Shown here piece after piece: positions 1-7,323 of a stretch of 8,517 nucleotides of DNA. The DNA comes from Acidobacteria bacterium UBA6911. GTDB lineage: Bacteria > Acidobacteriota > UBA6911. The notes below the pieces were generated by a model. That model ran no database searches, was not told the DNA's origin, and worked only from the letters and a program-made list of their open reading frames with translations. Made by a program: the position numbers and the translations under genes. Position 1 is the stretch's first letter. The number at the start of each line of letters is the position of its first letter. The stretch covers positions 3,326 to 11,842 of the forward strand of contig DKBB01000074.1 of assembly GCA_002451015.1 (NCBI GenBank), read 5' to 3'.

Positions 1-741
1 TTCTTTTGGCTTCTTTTTTTTCATCCTCTGGCGAAGAACCTCATATAGCGCAATACCGGCGGCCACACTGACGTTGTATGACCCCACATTTCCTCGTATC
101 GGCAGAGACAGCAGAAAATCACACTTTTCCTTCACAAGCCGGTGAAGTCCTCGACCTTCTCCCCCCAGGACCAGGGCAAGCGGAACGTTCAGGTCCGCGT
201 TCCAGACAGGCTGATCCGAGGATGCATCGAGACCTGCAACCCAATACCCCCTTTTTTTTAGAAGCTCGATCAGGTTTGCTATATTGGAAACACGGGATAA
301 TTTCATGTGCGATGCCGCGCCGGCGCTGGTCTTGACGACAACCGGGCTCAGGCTCGAGCTGCGATGTCGGGGGAGAAAAACGCCGTCCGCATCCGCCGCT
401 TCGGCAGACCTTAGAATGGCGCCGACATTATGAGGATCTTCGATTCCGTCCAGGATAATTAGAAGTCCCGGGGATTTTGCCTGTTTCAGTACCTCTTCGC
501 TGTCCAAAGTTGCTATTTCGGCCGCATAACAGAGCACCCCCTGGTGGCGCGCATCCGCAGCCTTTCGGTCCAGCCAGGAATGGTCTTCGAAAGAAAGGCT
601 GACATGACAGGCGCGAGCCAGCTCCACCACTTCCCGGATCCGGGGATTCTTATTTCCCTTTTCGATGCAGATCCGCTCGATTTTATCAGGATGTGCTTTC
701 AGAGCTTCCAGAACTGCGTGAATGCCACACAATAAACTCAT
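1..741 (-). CDS. rlmB: 23S rRNA (guanosine-2'-O)-methyltransferase RlmB (TrmH/SpoU family), 3' end cut by window edge
   Basis: SPOUT-class methyltransferase that, in characterised relatives, uses S-adenosylmethionine to methylate the ribose 2'-OH of a guanosine in 23S rRNA (G2251 in E. coli). The reading frame runs open from ATG at 741 to base 1, giving 247 residues with no stop, so only the last few residues are missing. The N-terminal substrate-binding domain (residues 1-75) opens with the family signature CGIHAVLEAL. The catalytic knot domain follows: motif 1 LDGIEDPHNVGAILRSAE (98-114, with N105 and R111), motif 2 LGGEGRGL (192-199) and motif 3 LPIRGNVGSYNVSVAAG (213-229). Motif 3 has Tyr where GSLNVS is more usual. 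The tail is lysine-rich (KKKKPKE). No Shine-Dalgarno sequence is visible before the ATG. Instead an 86-bp hairpin ends 10 bases upstream. It is the last visible gene of the pin-ispDF-gltX-rlmB series. The family call is secure; RlmB versus another TrmH-type guanosine methyltransferase is very likely but rests on motifs only. Confidence 0.93.
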   Translation of the reverse strand, partial: MSLLCGIHAVLEALKAHPDKIERICIEKGNKNPRIREVVELARACHVSLSFEDHSWLDRKAADARHQGVLCYAAEIATLDSEEVLKQAKSPGLLIILDGIEDPHNVGAILRSAEAADADGVFLPRHRSSSLSPVVVKTSAGAASHMKLSRVSNIANLIELLKKRGYWVAGLDASSDQPVWNADLNVPLALVLGGEGRGLHRLVKEKCDFLLSLPIRGNVGSYNVSVAAGIALYEVLRQRMKKKKPKE

Positions 742-750
742 ATCAAATTT

Positions 751-836
751 AAATGGCACCCGTTTATTCTTTCACCAATTTCTCTGACATTTCCTTGATT
801 GAAATAAATTGGTGCATGGAATACCCGGTGCCATTT
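751..836. repeat. 86-bp nested inverted repeat (long hairpin) filling the gltX-rlmB gap
   Basis: Four pairs of complementary arms are nested in the correct order. AAATGGCACC (751-760) pairs with GGTGCCATTT (827-836), TATTC (765-769) with GAATA (819-823), CACCAATTT (773-781) with AAATTGGTG (806-814), and ATTTC (789-793) with GAAAT (801-805), leaving a 7-base loop. That is 29 potential pairs in 86 bases, far beyond chance. It starts 2 bases after the gltX stop codon and ends 10 bases before the rlmB start. No T-run follows on the minus strand, so it is not a typical intrinsic terminator. The architecture resembles REP/MITE-type repeats or an RNA processing site. Its identity is inferred; the pairing is directly visible. 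Confidence 0.85.
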
Positions 837-838
837 CT

Positions 839-2356
839 TTACTCCAATGCGTTCACAATCGTATGGAGACGTTCGCGGCAGGACATGACTTTCCGGGGCA
901 AAGGCAGTCTGCTGCCTTCTTCATACAAAACTATCAGCTTTCCCAGGTCCGGACCCGAACCGCATCCGGTCAATGCAGCTCGAATGGAATGAAACAGCGT
1001 GCGGCCCTTCTGGCCGGTAGCTTCTTTGACCCTGGAAACCATTTCCCGGTAGGACTCCGGCGTCAGATCCGGATCGGCGTCTACGAGACGGATAAATTCA
1101 GCGGCAACCGTTTTTCCCTCCAGCGTTGCGAGAATCTCCACCGCCTCATCGTCCAGCCGCGGCGCATCCGGATCCAATCCATAAACGATGGCCGCTTCTG
1201 CAGGCATCTGATCCAGGTGATCGACGCGTGTCTTGATGATCTCAATGACGCGTTGAAGCCAGGCAAGTGTTCGGGCATCAGGAGAGGCCGGAATGAGTCC
1301 GGCATTGATAAAGTAACTTACAGAAAGATCCGCTAGAACGGCATCGGCAGTCTGGCTGATATAACTGCGATTCATCCAGTCCAGCTTCTTGCTGTCGAAG
1401 GTTGCCGGACTTTTTTGAATCCGGCTGAGGTCGAACTGCCCCGCTATTTCTTCCAGGGACATCCTTTCTTTCCCGTCTTCAGAAGGGGACCATCCCAAAA
1501 GAGCCAGGTAGTTGGCTAAAGCTTCCGGCAGATACCCTTGAACCTGAAACTCGCTTACCGATGTTGCTCCATGGCGTTTGCTCAGTTTCTGCCCGTCCGG
1601 GCCGAGGATCGTCGACAAATGGACGAACTGCGGGGGCGGAGCACCGAGTGCTTCATAGATGAGGATCTGCCGGTGTGTGTTCGACAGATGTCCCTCTCCA
1701 CGGATAACGTGAGATATCTTCATCAAAAGATCGTCGACCACGCAGCAGAAGTTGTAGGTGGGGCTGCCGTCACTGCGCAAGAGGATCGGATCGCTGATCT
1801 GCAGGGTTTCGACATTGATCCTGTCGAAAACAAGATCCGTGAATCCCACCGTCCCCGGCCGGACCCTGAGGCGCAGCGTAGAGGATGCACCGGATTTGCG
1901 GCGCTCATCCAGCTCCTTAGAGGAAAGATGCCGGCATTTACCGGAATAGCGCGGCGTCTCGTTCCGGGACAGTTGCTGTTGGCGCACTTCTTCCAGTTCC
2001 TCTTCGGTGCAGAAACATGGAAACGCCTTGTCTTCCTCCAGTAACTTCCGGGCGTATTCCTGATACACATCATACCGGTCGCTTTGCCGGTAGGGACCAT
2101 AATCGCCCCCCAGCTCAATCCCTTCATCCCACTCGAGCCCCAGCCAGCGCAGATCCGCAAGGAGCTGCTTCTCATACTGAAGCTCGCTCCGCTCCGCATC
2201 GGTGTCTTCAATCCGCAGCAGGAAAGTTCCACGGTGATACCGCGCAAAGAGCCAGTTGAACAGAGCTGTTCGCACATTCCCCACGTGGAGGAATCCTGTC
2301 GGGCTCGGAGCGAAACGCACACGGACCGTGCTACTCGATTTTGATCTATTATTCAT
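839..2356 (-). CDS. gltX: Glutamyl-tRNA synthetase (class I)
   Basis: Charges tRNA-Glu with glutamate using ATP in the cytoplasm. The protein has 505 residues from ATG at 2356, within the usual range. Visible elements, numbered from that ATG: the N-terminal FAPSPTGFLHVGN segment with the HIGH-type signature HVGN (24-27), LLRIEDTD (46-53), a C-x-C...C-x-H zinc motif (C114, C116, C141, H143) with the same 27-residue spacing as in E. coli GluRS, the HLSNT region after VIRGEG, and the KMSKS-type loop KLSKR (257-261). A helical anticodon-binding domain follows to residue 505. A TTG at 2362 would add two residues. I prefer the ATG because AGAG lies 8 bases before it. The gene starts 36 bases after ispDF ends, and a palindrome occupies much of that gap. 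Non-discriminating versus discriminating tRNA specificity cannot be judged from the sequence. The enzyme call is essentially certain; the exact start is less so. Confidence 0.97.
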   Translation of the reverse strand: MNNRSKSSSTVRVRFAPSPTGFLHVGNVRTALFNWLFARYHRGTFLLRIEDTDAERSELQYEKQLLADLRWLGLEWDEGIELGGDYGPYRQSDRYDVYQEYARKLLEEDKAFPCFCTEEELEEVRQQQLSRNETPRYSGKCRHLSSKELDERRKSGASSTLRLRVRPGTVGFTDLVFDRINVETLQISDPILLRSDGSPTYNFCCVVDDLLMKISHVIRGEGHLSNTHRQILIYEALGAPPPQFVHLSTILGPDGQKLSKRHGATSVSEFQVQGYLPEALANYLALLGWSPSEDGKERMSLEEIAGQFDLSRIQKSPATFDSKKLDWMNRSYISQTADAVLADLSVSYFINAGLIPASPDARTLAWLQRVIEIIKTRVDHLDQMPAEAAIVYGLDPDAPRLDDEAVEILATLEGKTVAAEFIRLVDADPDLTPESYREMVSRVKEATGQKGRTLFHSIRAALTGCGSGPDLGKLIVLYEEGSRLPLPRKVMSCRERLHTIVNALE

Positions 2357-2369
2357 ATCCAATTCTCTA

Positions 2370-2394
2370 AGTTTCGGTGACAGTCACCGGAACT
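2370..2394. repeat. Near-perfect 25-bp palindrome overlapping the ispDF stop codon
   Basis: The core CGGTGACAGTCACCG (2375-2389) is a perfect 7+7 inverted repeat around one central A. The flanks AGTT (2370-2373) and AACT (2391-2394) also pair, leaving a single mismatch (T2374/G2390), so 11 of 12 base pairs match. The right arm enters the ispDF TAG stop codon (2395-2393) and the left arm ends 14 bases before the gltX ATG. The shape suits a REP-like repeat, a transcript-stabilising hairpin or a protein-binding site. No T-run follows in the minus direction, so termination is unlikely. Confidence 0.85.
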
Positions 2395-3643
2395 ATTTAA
2401 TCAACAATGCAATTGCCTGGGCAGAGATACCTTCACCGCGGCCTTCCGCGTTCAATCCCTCCGTGGTCGTCGCCTTGATATTCACGTCTCCCGTGCTTAT
2501 CTCCAGGGCTCCGGCGATATTTTGCCGCATCTCCGGCATATATGGAGCCAGTTTGGGCCGCTGCGCCAGCAGGGTTGCATCCACGTTATATATCTTCCAG
2601 CCTTCTCCCTCTATCCTGGCGCGCACTTCCCGGAGGAATTCGATACTGGAACGCCCGCTGTTTGCGGGATCCGTATCCGGGAAGTGCTGACCGATATCCC
2701 CGAGCGCCGCCGCTCCCAGCAGGGCGTCGCACACGGCATGCGAGAGCACATCAGCATCCGAGTGTCCTTCCAGCCCCTTTTCGAATGGGACGGAGACGCC
2801 CCCAAGGATTAAGCTCCGTCCTTCAACCAGGCGATGGTAATCGATCCCCTGTCCAATCCGGTACTGCGGTCCACTCATTGCCTCTTCATCCCCTTTTTGC
2901 GAATTCTTCAATAACAATTCTGCAAGTTTCAGATCGATCGGACGAGTAATCTTAATATTGTCCTGCTGACCTGCAACGACATAGACCGGGTATCCGGCCC
3001 ATCGAACAATGGAAGACTCATCGGTTCCGGAAAATCCTTCTCTCGATGCCCGCCGCAGGGCGGCCTCAAGTATTTCTGTATGGAAGGCCTGGGGAGTCTG
3101 GATAGCATACAGCTCCCGCCGTGGAGGCGTCGCCAGTACTCGCCCCTTTCGGGACACGCGCTGAATCGTCTCCGTCGCCGGCAAGCCCGGGACTGCAGCG
3201 CCTTTTTCCCATGCCGCTTCCAGGACGTTCTCGATCGTTTCCCGGTCGCAGAAAGGCCGTACCGCGTCATGAACCATTATGATATCTATCCCCGGACGTA
3301 CCTGGCGGACCCCGCAATAGACCGAATCCTGGCGATCGGCTCCCCCGTGGACACAATCGATTTCAATCCGCATCGGCCGGCGGTTCAGAATCGACCGGGC
3401 CGCGGCTATATGCTCCGCGGGAAGTGCAATGACGACTTGCGATACGCGTTCCACCGACAGAATATTTTCCACCGTGTGAAGCAGTATCGGATGTCCGGCA
3501 ATTTCGAGAAACTGTTTCGGTGTCCCGGTATTCATTCGGGTTCCCGTCCCCCCGGCGGCAATAACGGCTGCCGCCGTCCACTTTCTTTCGGAGCGGCAGG
3601 TTCGGGAGGCTTCTTTTTTAACGGGAACGCTTTTTGATTGCAC
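2393..3643 (-). CDS. ispDF: Bifunctional IspD/IspF: MEP cytidylyltransferase and MEcPP synthase fusion
   Basis: Performs two steps of the MEP isoprenoid pathway: CTP-dependent formation of CDP-methylerythritol (IspD) and cyclisation to methylerythritol cyclodiphosphate (IspF). Residues are numbered from the longer GTG start at 3658 (421 aa); the chosen start at 3643 removes five. The IspD domain (about 28-250) has the nucleotide-binding AAGGTGTRM (34-42), MVHDAVRPF (128-136) and the TGTDES-type segment GTDESS (211-216). The IspF domain begins near M261: the metal-binding D-x-H in QGIDYH (D272, H274), [11 protein letters not shown] (298-308), the HFPDTDP segment, [11 protein letters not shown] and [11 protein letters not shown] chose GTG 3643 because AGGA lies 5 bases upstream, whereas GTG 3658 directly follows a GC-rich hairpin with no ribosome site. 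An in-frame ATG with a nearby GAGG begins the IspF half at 2878. Such fusions are known in several bacterial groups. IspE is not in the window. Function is secure. Confidence 0.96.
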   Translation of the reverse strand: MQSKSVPVKKEASRTCRSERKWTAAAVIAAGGTGTRMNTGTPKQFLEIAGHPILLHTVENILSVERVSQVVIALPAEHIAAARSILNRRPMRIEIDCVHGGADRQDSVYCGVRQVRPGIDIIMVHDAVRPFCDRETIENVLEAAWEKGAAVPGLPATETIQRVSRKGRVLATPPRRELYAIQTPQAFHTEILEAALRRASREGFSGTDESSIVRWAGYPVYVVAGQQDNIKITRPIDLKLAELLLKNSQKGDEEAMSGPQYRIGQGIDYHRLVEGRSLILGGVSVPFEKGLEGHSDADVLSHAVCDALLGAAALGDIGQHFPDTDPANSGRSSIEFLREVRARIEGEGWKIYNVDATLLAQRPKLAPYMPEMRQNIAGALEISTGDVNIKATTTEGLNAEGRGEGISAQAIALLIK

Positions 3644-3666
3644 GGCTGTCCTATGCACGACCCAAA

Positions 3667-3690
3667 TCCGCCAGCCGTTCGCCTGGCGGA
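3667..3690. repeat. GC-rich 8-bp stem-loop in the pin-ispDF gap
   Basis: TCCGCCAG (3667-3674) and CTGGCGGA (3683-3690) are perfect inverted arms around an 8-base loop. The hairpin lies between the stop codon of the PIN/TRAM gene (3739) and the ispDF start codons (3658/3643). On the minus strand it is followed by TTTGGG rather than a T-run, so a terminator is doubtful. It is a small structure that could arise by chance, but it is the third hairpin in consecutive gaps of this gene series. Confidence 0.5.
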
Positions 3691-3738
3691 ATCCTTCGAG
3701 GAATACAGGTTAACGGGAAAATACTGAAGGAATTCGAA

Positions 3739-4833
3739 TTAACGACCTTTCACCCGTTCGTCATCGAGACCGTTGCGGTGGTTATTCGGCACCTTTTCGT
3801 AGGACCGACGATCCTGCTTGGACGATGAATGCCCGGAACCGTTCTCGGACTCTTCCGGGAAACGCCCGAAAATCATCTTACCCGCAGTCGTCTGCAGGAC
3901 CGAAGTGACCTGGGTTGCAATCGTTCTACCTATCATGCGCCGGGCATTATCGACTACAACCATTGTGCCGTCATCGAGGTACGCTACTCCCTGGTTGTAC
4001 TCCTTGCCTTCCTTAAGAATAAAGACCTTCATGGTTTCCCCTGGAAGGACGACCGGTTTCAGGGCATTCGCCAGTTCATTGATATTAAGAACATCCACTC
4101 CCCGGAGCTGTGAAACCTTGTTGAGATTGAAGTCGTTTGTAACGATCTTGGCGCCCAGTTCCTTCGCAAGCTCGATAAGCTTCAGGTCCACTTCCTTTAC
4201 GTCCGGATAGTCTTTCTCAAGAAGCTGCACCGTGACACCGGGAACCGATTTGATTTTTTCGAGAACGTCCAGACCGCGTCTGCCGCGGTTGCGCTTGGCG
4301 GAATCCGCGCTGTCGGCAATCTGCTGAAGCTCCCGTAACACAAAATGGGGAACGATCAGAGTTCCTTCAAGAAAACCGGTTGTGCAGATGTCCGCGATGC
4401 GTCCGTCAATAACCACGCTGGTGTCAAGCACTTTCGCCGATTTCCGCGCGGGAGAATCCGTTAAAACTCCTTCCAGCATGGACAGGTCGAGATATTCTCC
4501 CTTATGAGCCCCGGCAACCAAACCCACATAGGCCATCACCAGCAGACACAGGAGCTGCAGAAATGTCTCGGTATGGGGATTTTCGAAATTCATGCGCCCG
4601 ATCACGATGCTGATCAGGCTGGCGCCGGTGATACCCAGGACAGAACCGACAGCAGCTCCCAACAACGTTTTCAACGAAAGCCGCCGGATCCTCATTTCAG
4701 CCAGGATGACGATTATTCCAATTATCCCGCTATATATTAAGGTAAGTCGAATATCTGTACCAAAAGGTAGGATGAAGTACCCGCTTACTAGGACTGCTGC
4801 GAATAGAAGTGCACGTAATATCCAGAGATCCAT
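3739..4833 (-). CDS. YacL-type membrane protein with PIN nuclease and TRAM domains
   Basis: A 364-residue protein of the PIN/TRAM family (YacL-like). The N-terminus has four hydrophobic stretches (about 5-23, 31-47, 55-80 and 89-109) that should anchor it in the inner membrane. A PIN domain follows with the expected acidic residues: VLDTSVVIDGR (D137, D143), E168 in VLRELQ, D216 in EVDLKLIE and D234 in IVTNDFN, so metal-dependent RNase chemistry is possible. A TRAM domain (about 266-325) suggests RNA binding. The last 40 residues are polar and charged (Ser/Asn/Arg/Lys-rich) and look disordered. The physiological substrate of this family is not established, and unlike VapC toxins it has no antitoxin gene beside it. 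The start is well supported by AAGGAG 7 bases before the ATG. It heads the series leading to ispDF, gltX and rlmB and is preceded by a 314-bp gap likely to hold the promoter. Family assignment is firm; function is inferred. Confidence 0.92.
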   Translation of the reverse strand: MDLWILRALLFAAVLVSGYFILPFGTDIRLTLIYSGIIGIIVILAEMRIRRLSLKTLLGAAVGSVLGITGASLISIVIGRMNFENPHTETFLQLLCLLVMAYVGLVAGAHKGEYLDLSMLEGVLTDSPARKSAKVLDTSVVIDGRIADICTTGFLEGTLIVPHFVLRELQQIADSADSAKRNRGRRGLDVLEKIKSVPGVTVQLLEKDYPDVKEVDLKLIELAKELGAKIVTNDFNLNKVSQLRGVDVLNINELANALKPVVLPGETMKVFILKEGKEYNQGVAYLDDGTMVVVDNARRMIGRTIATQVTSVLQTTAGKMIFGRFPEESENGSGHSSSKQDRRSYEKVPNNHRNGLDDERVKGR

Positions 4834-4840
4834 TTATGGA

Positions 4841-4846
4841 CTCCTT
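4841..4846 (-). promoter_or_regulatory. Strong Shine-Dalgarno of the PIN/TRAM gene
   Basis: AAGGAG on the minus strand, 7 bases before the ATG at 4833. It is the clearest ribosome binding site in the window and fixes this start. Confidence 0.85.
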
Positions 4847-4952
4847 AAACATAATCCACCTGATATCAATGGAATAGATTATTAATTGCCAGACGAATAT
4901 TAAGAAAACCGGCCATACGTCTTTGGAACTGCAGTAAGTGTATATAGAATTC

Positions 4953-4981
4953 TTTATAATCAAGGTCGAATTTCCCGTCAC
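4953..4981 (-). promoter_or_regulatory. Candidate sigma-70-type promoter for the pin-ispDF-gltX-rlmB series
   Basis: On the minus strand, GTGACG (4981-4976) and TATAAA (4958-4953) are separated by 17 bases, matching 4/6 and 5/6 of the TTGACA/TATAAT consensus. A start near 4946 would give a leader of roughly 113 bases before the PIN/TRAM ATG. Other AT-rich hexamers nearby, such as TATATA at 4946-4941, could serve instead. The prediction is weak and rests on sequence only. Confidence 0.27.
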
Positions 4982-5147
4982 CATCATCCAGCGGCATTGA
5001 AAACAGCCATGAAAAATCCAGTATGTGATAAATCAATAGCTTTATATGAATTTAACACACCCGCAACGTTTTTTATAAACCTTTCTCCCGGGCGAATCAC
5101 TATTCTCGGAACAGATCCAAGAGGAACATGGGAAACATCGCCCTGTT

Positions 5148-6530
5148 TCAGGGAAAGAGAACCTCGGAAAGCTGGTCGACCGTTTTAACCGGAATCATTT
5201 CAACATGTTCGACCGGATCGACCAGGGGTAGATTGGCGGCAGGCAGTACGCACTTCCGGAATCCCATAGCCGCCGCTTCCCGTATCCGCTGGTGCACCTG
5301 GCTGACAGGGCGAATTTCTCCGGACAAACTGAGTTCGCCCATGAGTACGGTTGAAGGAGGAAGGGAACGATTCCGCATGCTGCTGAAAATTGCCGTAAAG
5401 ATGCCCAGATCGGAACCCGGTTCGTCTATGTCCATCCCGCCTGCGGCATTGACGTAGATATCACATCCGTTCATCTGAACTCCCAGGCGCTTTTCAAGAA
5501 TAGCGACCAGGACCGATATCCGGTTATAGTCGATCCCGGTTGCCACCCGCCGGGCGGTCCCGTACTGCGTGGAAACAACGAGAGCCTGTATTTCGACCAT
5601 CAAGGGGCGCGTTCCTTCAATGGCGCAGATGACGGCGCTTCCCGGAGTTATCGTTTCCCTGTCCAGTAAAAAAATGTTGGATGGATTCCGTACCGGTATC
5701 AGACCCCTGGAGGTCATTTCGAATATGCCGACTTCGTTGGCCGCTCCGAAACGGTTTTTTACCGCGCGAACAATGCGGTGATTCTGATGGCGCTCCCCTT
5801 CGAAATACAGAACGGCATCGACAATATGTTCGAGCGCTTTCGGGCCGGCGATGCTTCCGTCCTTGGTCACGTGTCCGATCAGAAAGACCGGTATGTTGCG
5901 GGATTTCGCCAGGTTGAGAAACTGGCCCGCACAGTACCGGACCTGCCCTATACTCCCGGGTGCGGAATCGAGCGTTTCCGAAAATGTCGTCTGCACGGAG
6001 TCTACAACCACCACCGAAGGCTTATGTTCCTCGATGACTGAAAGAATTGTCTCAAAACTGGACTCCGCCAGTATTAAGATATCTCCGGCCGAGTCCATCG
6101 AACCGGCTGCGTGCGAATTTTCCAGCCGGTCGGCACGGAGCCGGATCTGCCGGGCGGATTCCTCCCCGGAAATATAGAGCACGCGCTCTCCCTGGGCCTG
6201 GAGGTTGTGTGCGATTTGCAGAAGAAGGGTCGATTTCCCCGCTCCGGGCTCTCCTCCGAGAAGCGTCAGGGATCCTTGAACAATACCGCCGCCGAGGACA
6301 CGGTCGAACTCGGGATCGGCTGAAGGCAAACGCGGGGTTGATTCCGTGGATACTTCAGCCAGGCGGGTAACTTTGACTTCATCCCGGTTTTTCACAGATA
6401 CGGCACCGGAACCGGTGCGCTTTTCTTCCACGAAGCAATTCCAGCTGCCGCAATCGGGACACCGCCCCAACCACTTGGCCGAGGCAAATCCGCAATGCTG
6501 GCATTCATAAACGGATGAAGATTTCATCAT
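5148..6530 (-). CDS. radA: DNA repair protein RadA (Sms), RecA-like ATPase
   Basis: A 460-residue RadA/Sms, the branch-migration helicase that extends strand-exchange intermediates during recombinational repair. Numbered from the ATG at 6530: an N-terminal C4 zinc finger C-x2-C-x10-C-x2-C (C10, C13, C24, C27), a RecA-like ATPase with Walker A GEPGAGKST (93-101) and Walker B VVVVD (173-177), the RadA-specific KNRFG motif (258-262), and a C-terminal Lon-like P domain containing NAAGGMDIDEPGSDLG (361-376) and ending in a short tail. The length is standard and all key motifs are intact. An upstream in-frame ATG at 6554 would add eight residues. I chose 6530 because its ATG forms an ATGA overlap with the yqeC stop, implying translational coupling, and because AGAGAG lies 6 bases before it. 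It is followed by a 314-bp non-coding gap. Identification is certain. Confidence 0.97.
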   Translation of the reverse strand: MMKSSSVYECQHCGFASAKWLGRCPDCGSWNCFVEEKRTGSGAVSVKNRDEVKVTRLAEVSTESTPRLPSADPEFDRVLGGGIVQGSLTLLGGEPGAGKSTLLLQIAHNLQAQGERVLYISGEESARQIRLRADRLENSHAAGSMDSAGDILILAESSFETILSVIEEHKPSVVVVDSVQTTFSETLDSAPGSIGQVRYCAGQFLNLAKSRNIPVFLIGHVTKDGSIAGPKALEHIVDAVLYFEGERHQNHRIVRAVKNRFGAANEVGIFEMTSRGLIPVRNPSNIFLLDRETITPGSAVICAIEGTRPLMVEIQALVVSTQYGTARRVATGIDYNRISVLVAILEKRLGVQMNGCDIYVNAAGGMDIDEPGSDLGIFTAIFSSMRNRSLPPSTVLMGELSLSGEIRPVSQVHQRIREAAAMGFRKCVLPAANLPLVDPVEHVEMIPVKTVDQLSEVLFP

Positions 6531-7315
6531 GCATTTCTCTCTTTCGGAATCCATACCGTCCGGACCGGAGGATCGCGGTCCATGGAACAGGCCAGAACCG
6601 AGTCTACATTGGGATGTTTCAGAAGTATCTCCGCAATTTCACCCGCGGCCCGCATATCGCAAAGGTCGACTTTATTCAACAGCGGCACCAGACGCGCCCC
6701 CGTCGGAAGGCCTTTGGCTCCCCCTTCAGGATGGCATAAAATCCGCGCAATCGTTTCGGGTGTAATGGGGCTTCCGATCGGCACATCGGCCAGGGATGCC
6801 GCAATTTCCGGGCGGTGGACGTTTCTATCGTCCAGGAGACGCCCGATGGAGTTCAATCCGACGACCGGAACAAGGACCGTCGTAAATCCGGGAACGACAG
6901 GCTCGTGAGGGCCCGGTGCCTTGAACGGGCGTGACTTGCTTCCATCCGCTTCGATCAGGATACAGTCGATATCCGGCCGTTCCTTTAAAATCCCGATCAT
7001 ATCCGGAGAGATGCTCAAAACGCGTCCTTTGCCGTCCGGCGGGCCGACAAGAAGGCATTGACCGAACCGGTCGAGACGGTCGCCCAAAGATTTGATTTCA
7101 TCCGGACATATAAATACCGGGGCGGAAGCAGCCTGGCTTACGCTGATATGGGTCGTCGTCGTTGTAAGGATCCTGAGACCTGAGGCGCTTAATTCATCGG
7201 CCAGGCGGAACATGGACGTTGTTTTCCCGCCGCCGCCGACAAAGGCGACAACATCTCCGCAACCCACACGGAGAGCCCCGGCAAGAGTCATTCCGGATTC
7301 GATTGTACTCTGCAT
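6527..7315 (-). CDS. yqeC: YqeC family P-loop protein, putative selenium-dependent molybdenum hydroxylase accessory factor
   Basis: A 262-residue member of the YqeC family, which comparative genomics links to maturation of selenium-dependent molybdenum hydroxylases; its biochemical role is not proven. Visible features: the P-loop GGGGKTT (27-33) after DVVAFVG, a TTTTTHI segment (51-57) as in the family, the strongly conserved IEADGSKSRPFKAPGPHEP (121-139), and NKVD (214-217), which resembles a GTPase G4 motif. Nucleotide binding is therefore very likely. None of the usual partners (yqeB, molybdenum hydroxylase, selD, mocA-like genes) is in the window; the gene instead overlaps radA by 4 bases. 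The ATG at 7315 is only a few bases from the predicted transcription start, so the message may be nearly leaderless. A second ATG at 7291 would still keep the whole P-loop domain. The family call is good; involvement in selenium metabolism is inference. Confidence 0.88.
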   Translation of the reverse strand: MQSTIESGMTLAGALRVGCGDVVAFVGGGGKTTSMFRLADELSASGLRILTTTTTHISVSQAASAPVFICPDEIKSLGDRLDRFGQCLLVGPPDGKGRVLSISPDMIGILKERPDIDCILIEADGSKSRPFKAPGPHEPVVPGFTTVLVPVVGLNSIGRLLDDRNVHRPEIAASLADVPIGSPITPETIARILCHPEGGAKGLPTGARLVPLLNKVDLCDMRAAGEIAEILLKHPNVDSVLACSMDRDPPVRTVWIPKERNA

Positions 7316-7323
7316 ACCTGCTG

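Larger units (their letters stand above)
4834..5147. other. 314-bp AT-rich gap between radA and the PIN/TRAM gene, no gene seen
   Basis: The stretch between the radA stop and the PIN/TRAM start is clearly richer in A and T than its neighbours. I found no supported protein on either strand; the reading frames here are short, lack recognisable motifs and have no convincing ribosome sites. It contains one weak promoter candidate reading left. No convincing intrinsic terminator for radA is visible: there is only a 6-bp GAAACA/TGTTTC stem at about 5132-5149, without a T-run. Confidence 0.6.

Noticed and set aside
1538..2044. 168-codon plus-strand frame inside gltX
   Set aside because: It is the antisense shadow of conserved GluRS sequence, with the usual bias of complementary frames in GC-rich genes.
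1723..2322. 199-codon minus-strand frame inside gltX
   Set aside because: It is on the same strand but in another frame across the catalytic domain of GluRS, which is intact in its own frame.
3739..4833. PIN domain as a VapC-type toxin of a toxin-antitoxin pair
   Set aside because: The N-terminal membrane segments and C-terminal TRAM domain identify the YacL family, and there is no antitoxin-sized gene beside it.
4730..4987. 85-codon minus-strand frame in the radA-pin gap
   Set aside because: It overlaps the first 100 bases of the well-supported PIN/TRAM gene in another frame, has low-complexity composition and lacks motifs.
4997..5188. 63-codon plus-strand frame in the radA-pin gap
   Set aside because: It runs into the radA 3' end on the opposite strand and shows no family signature or convincing ribosome site.
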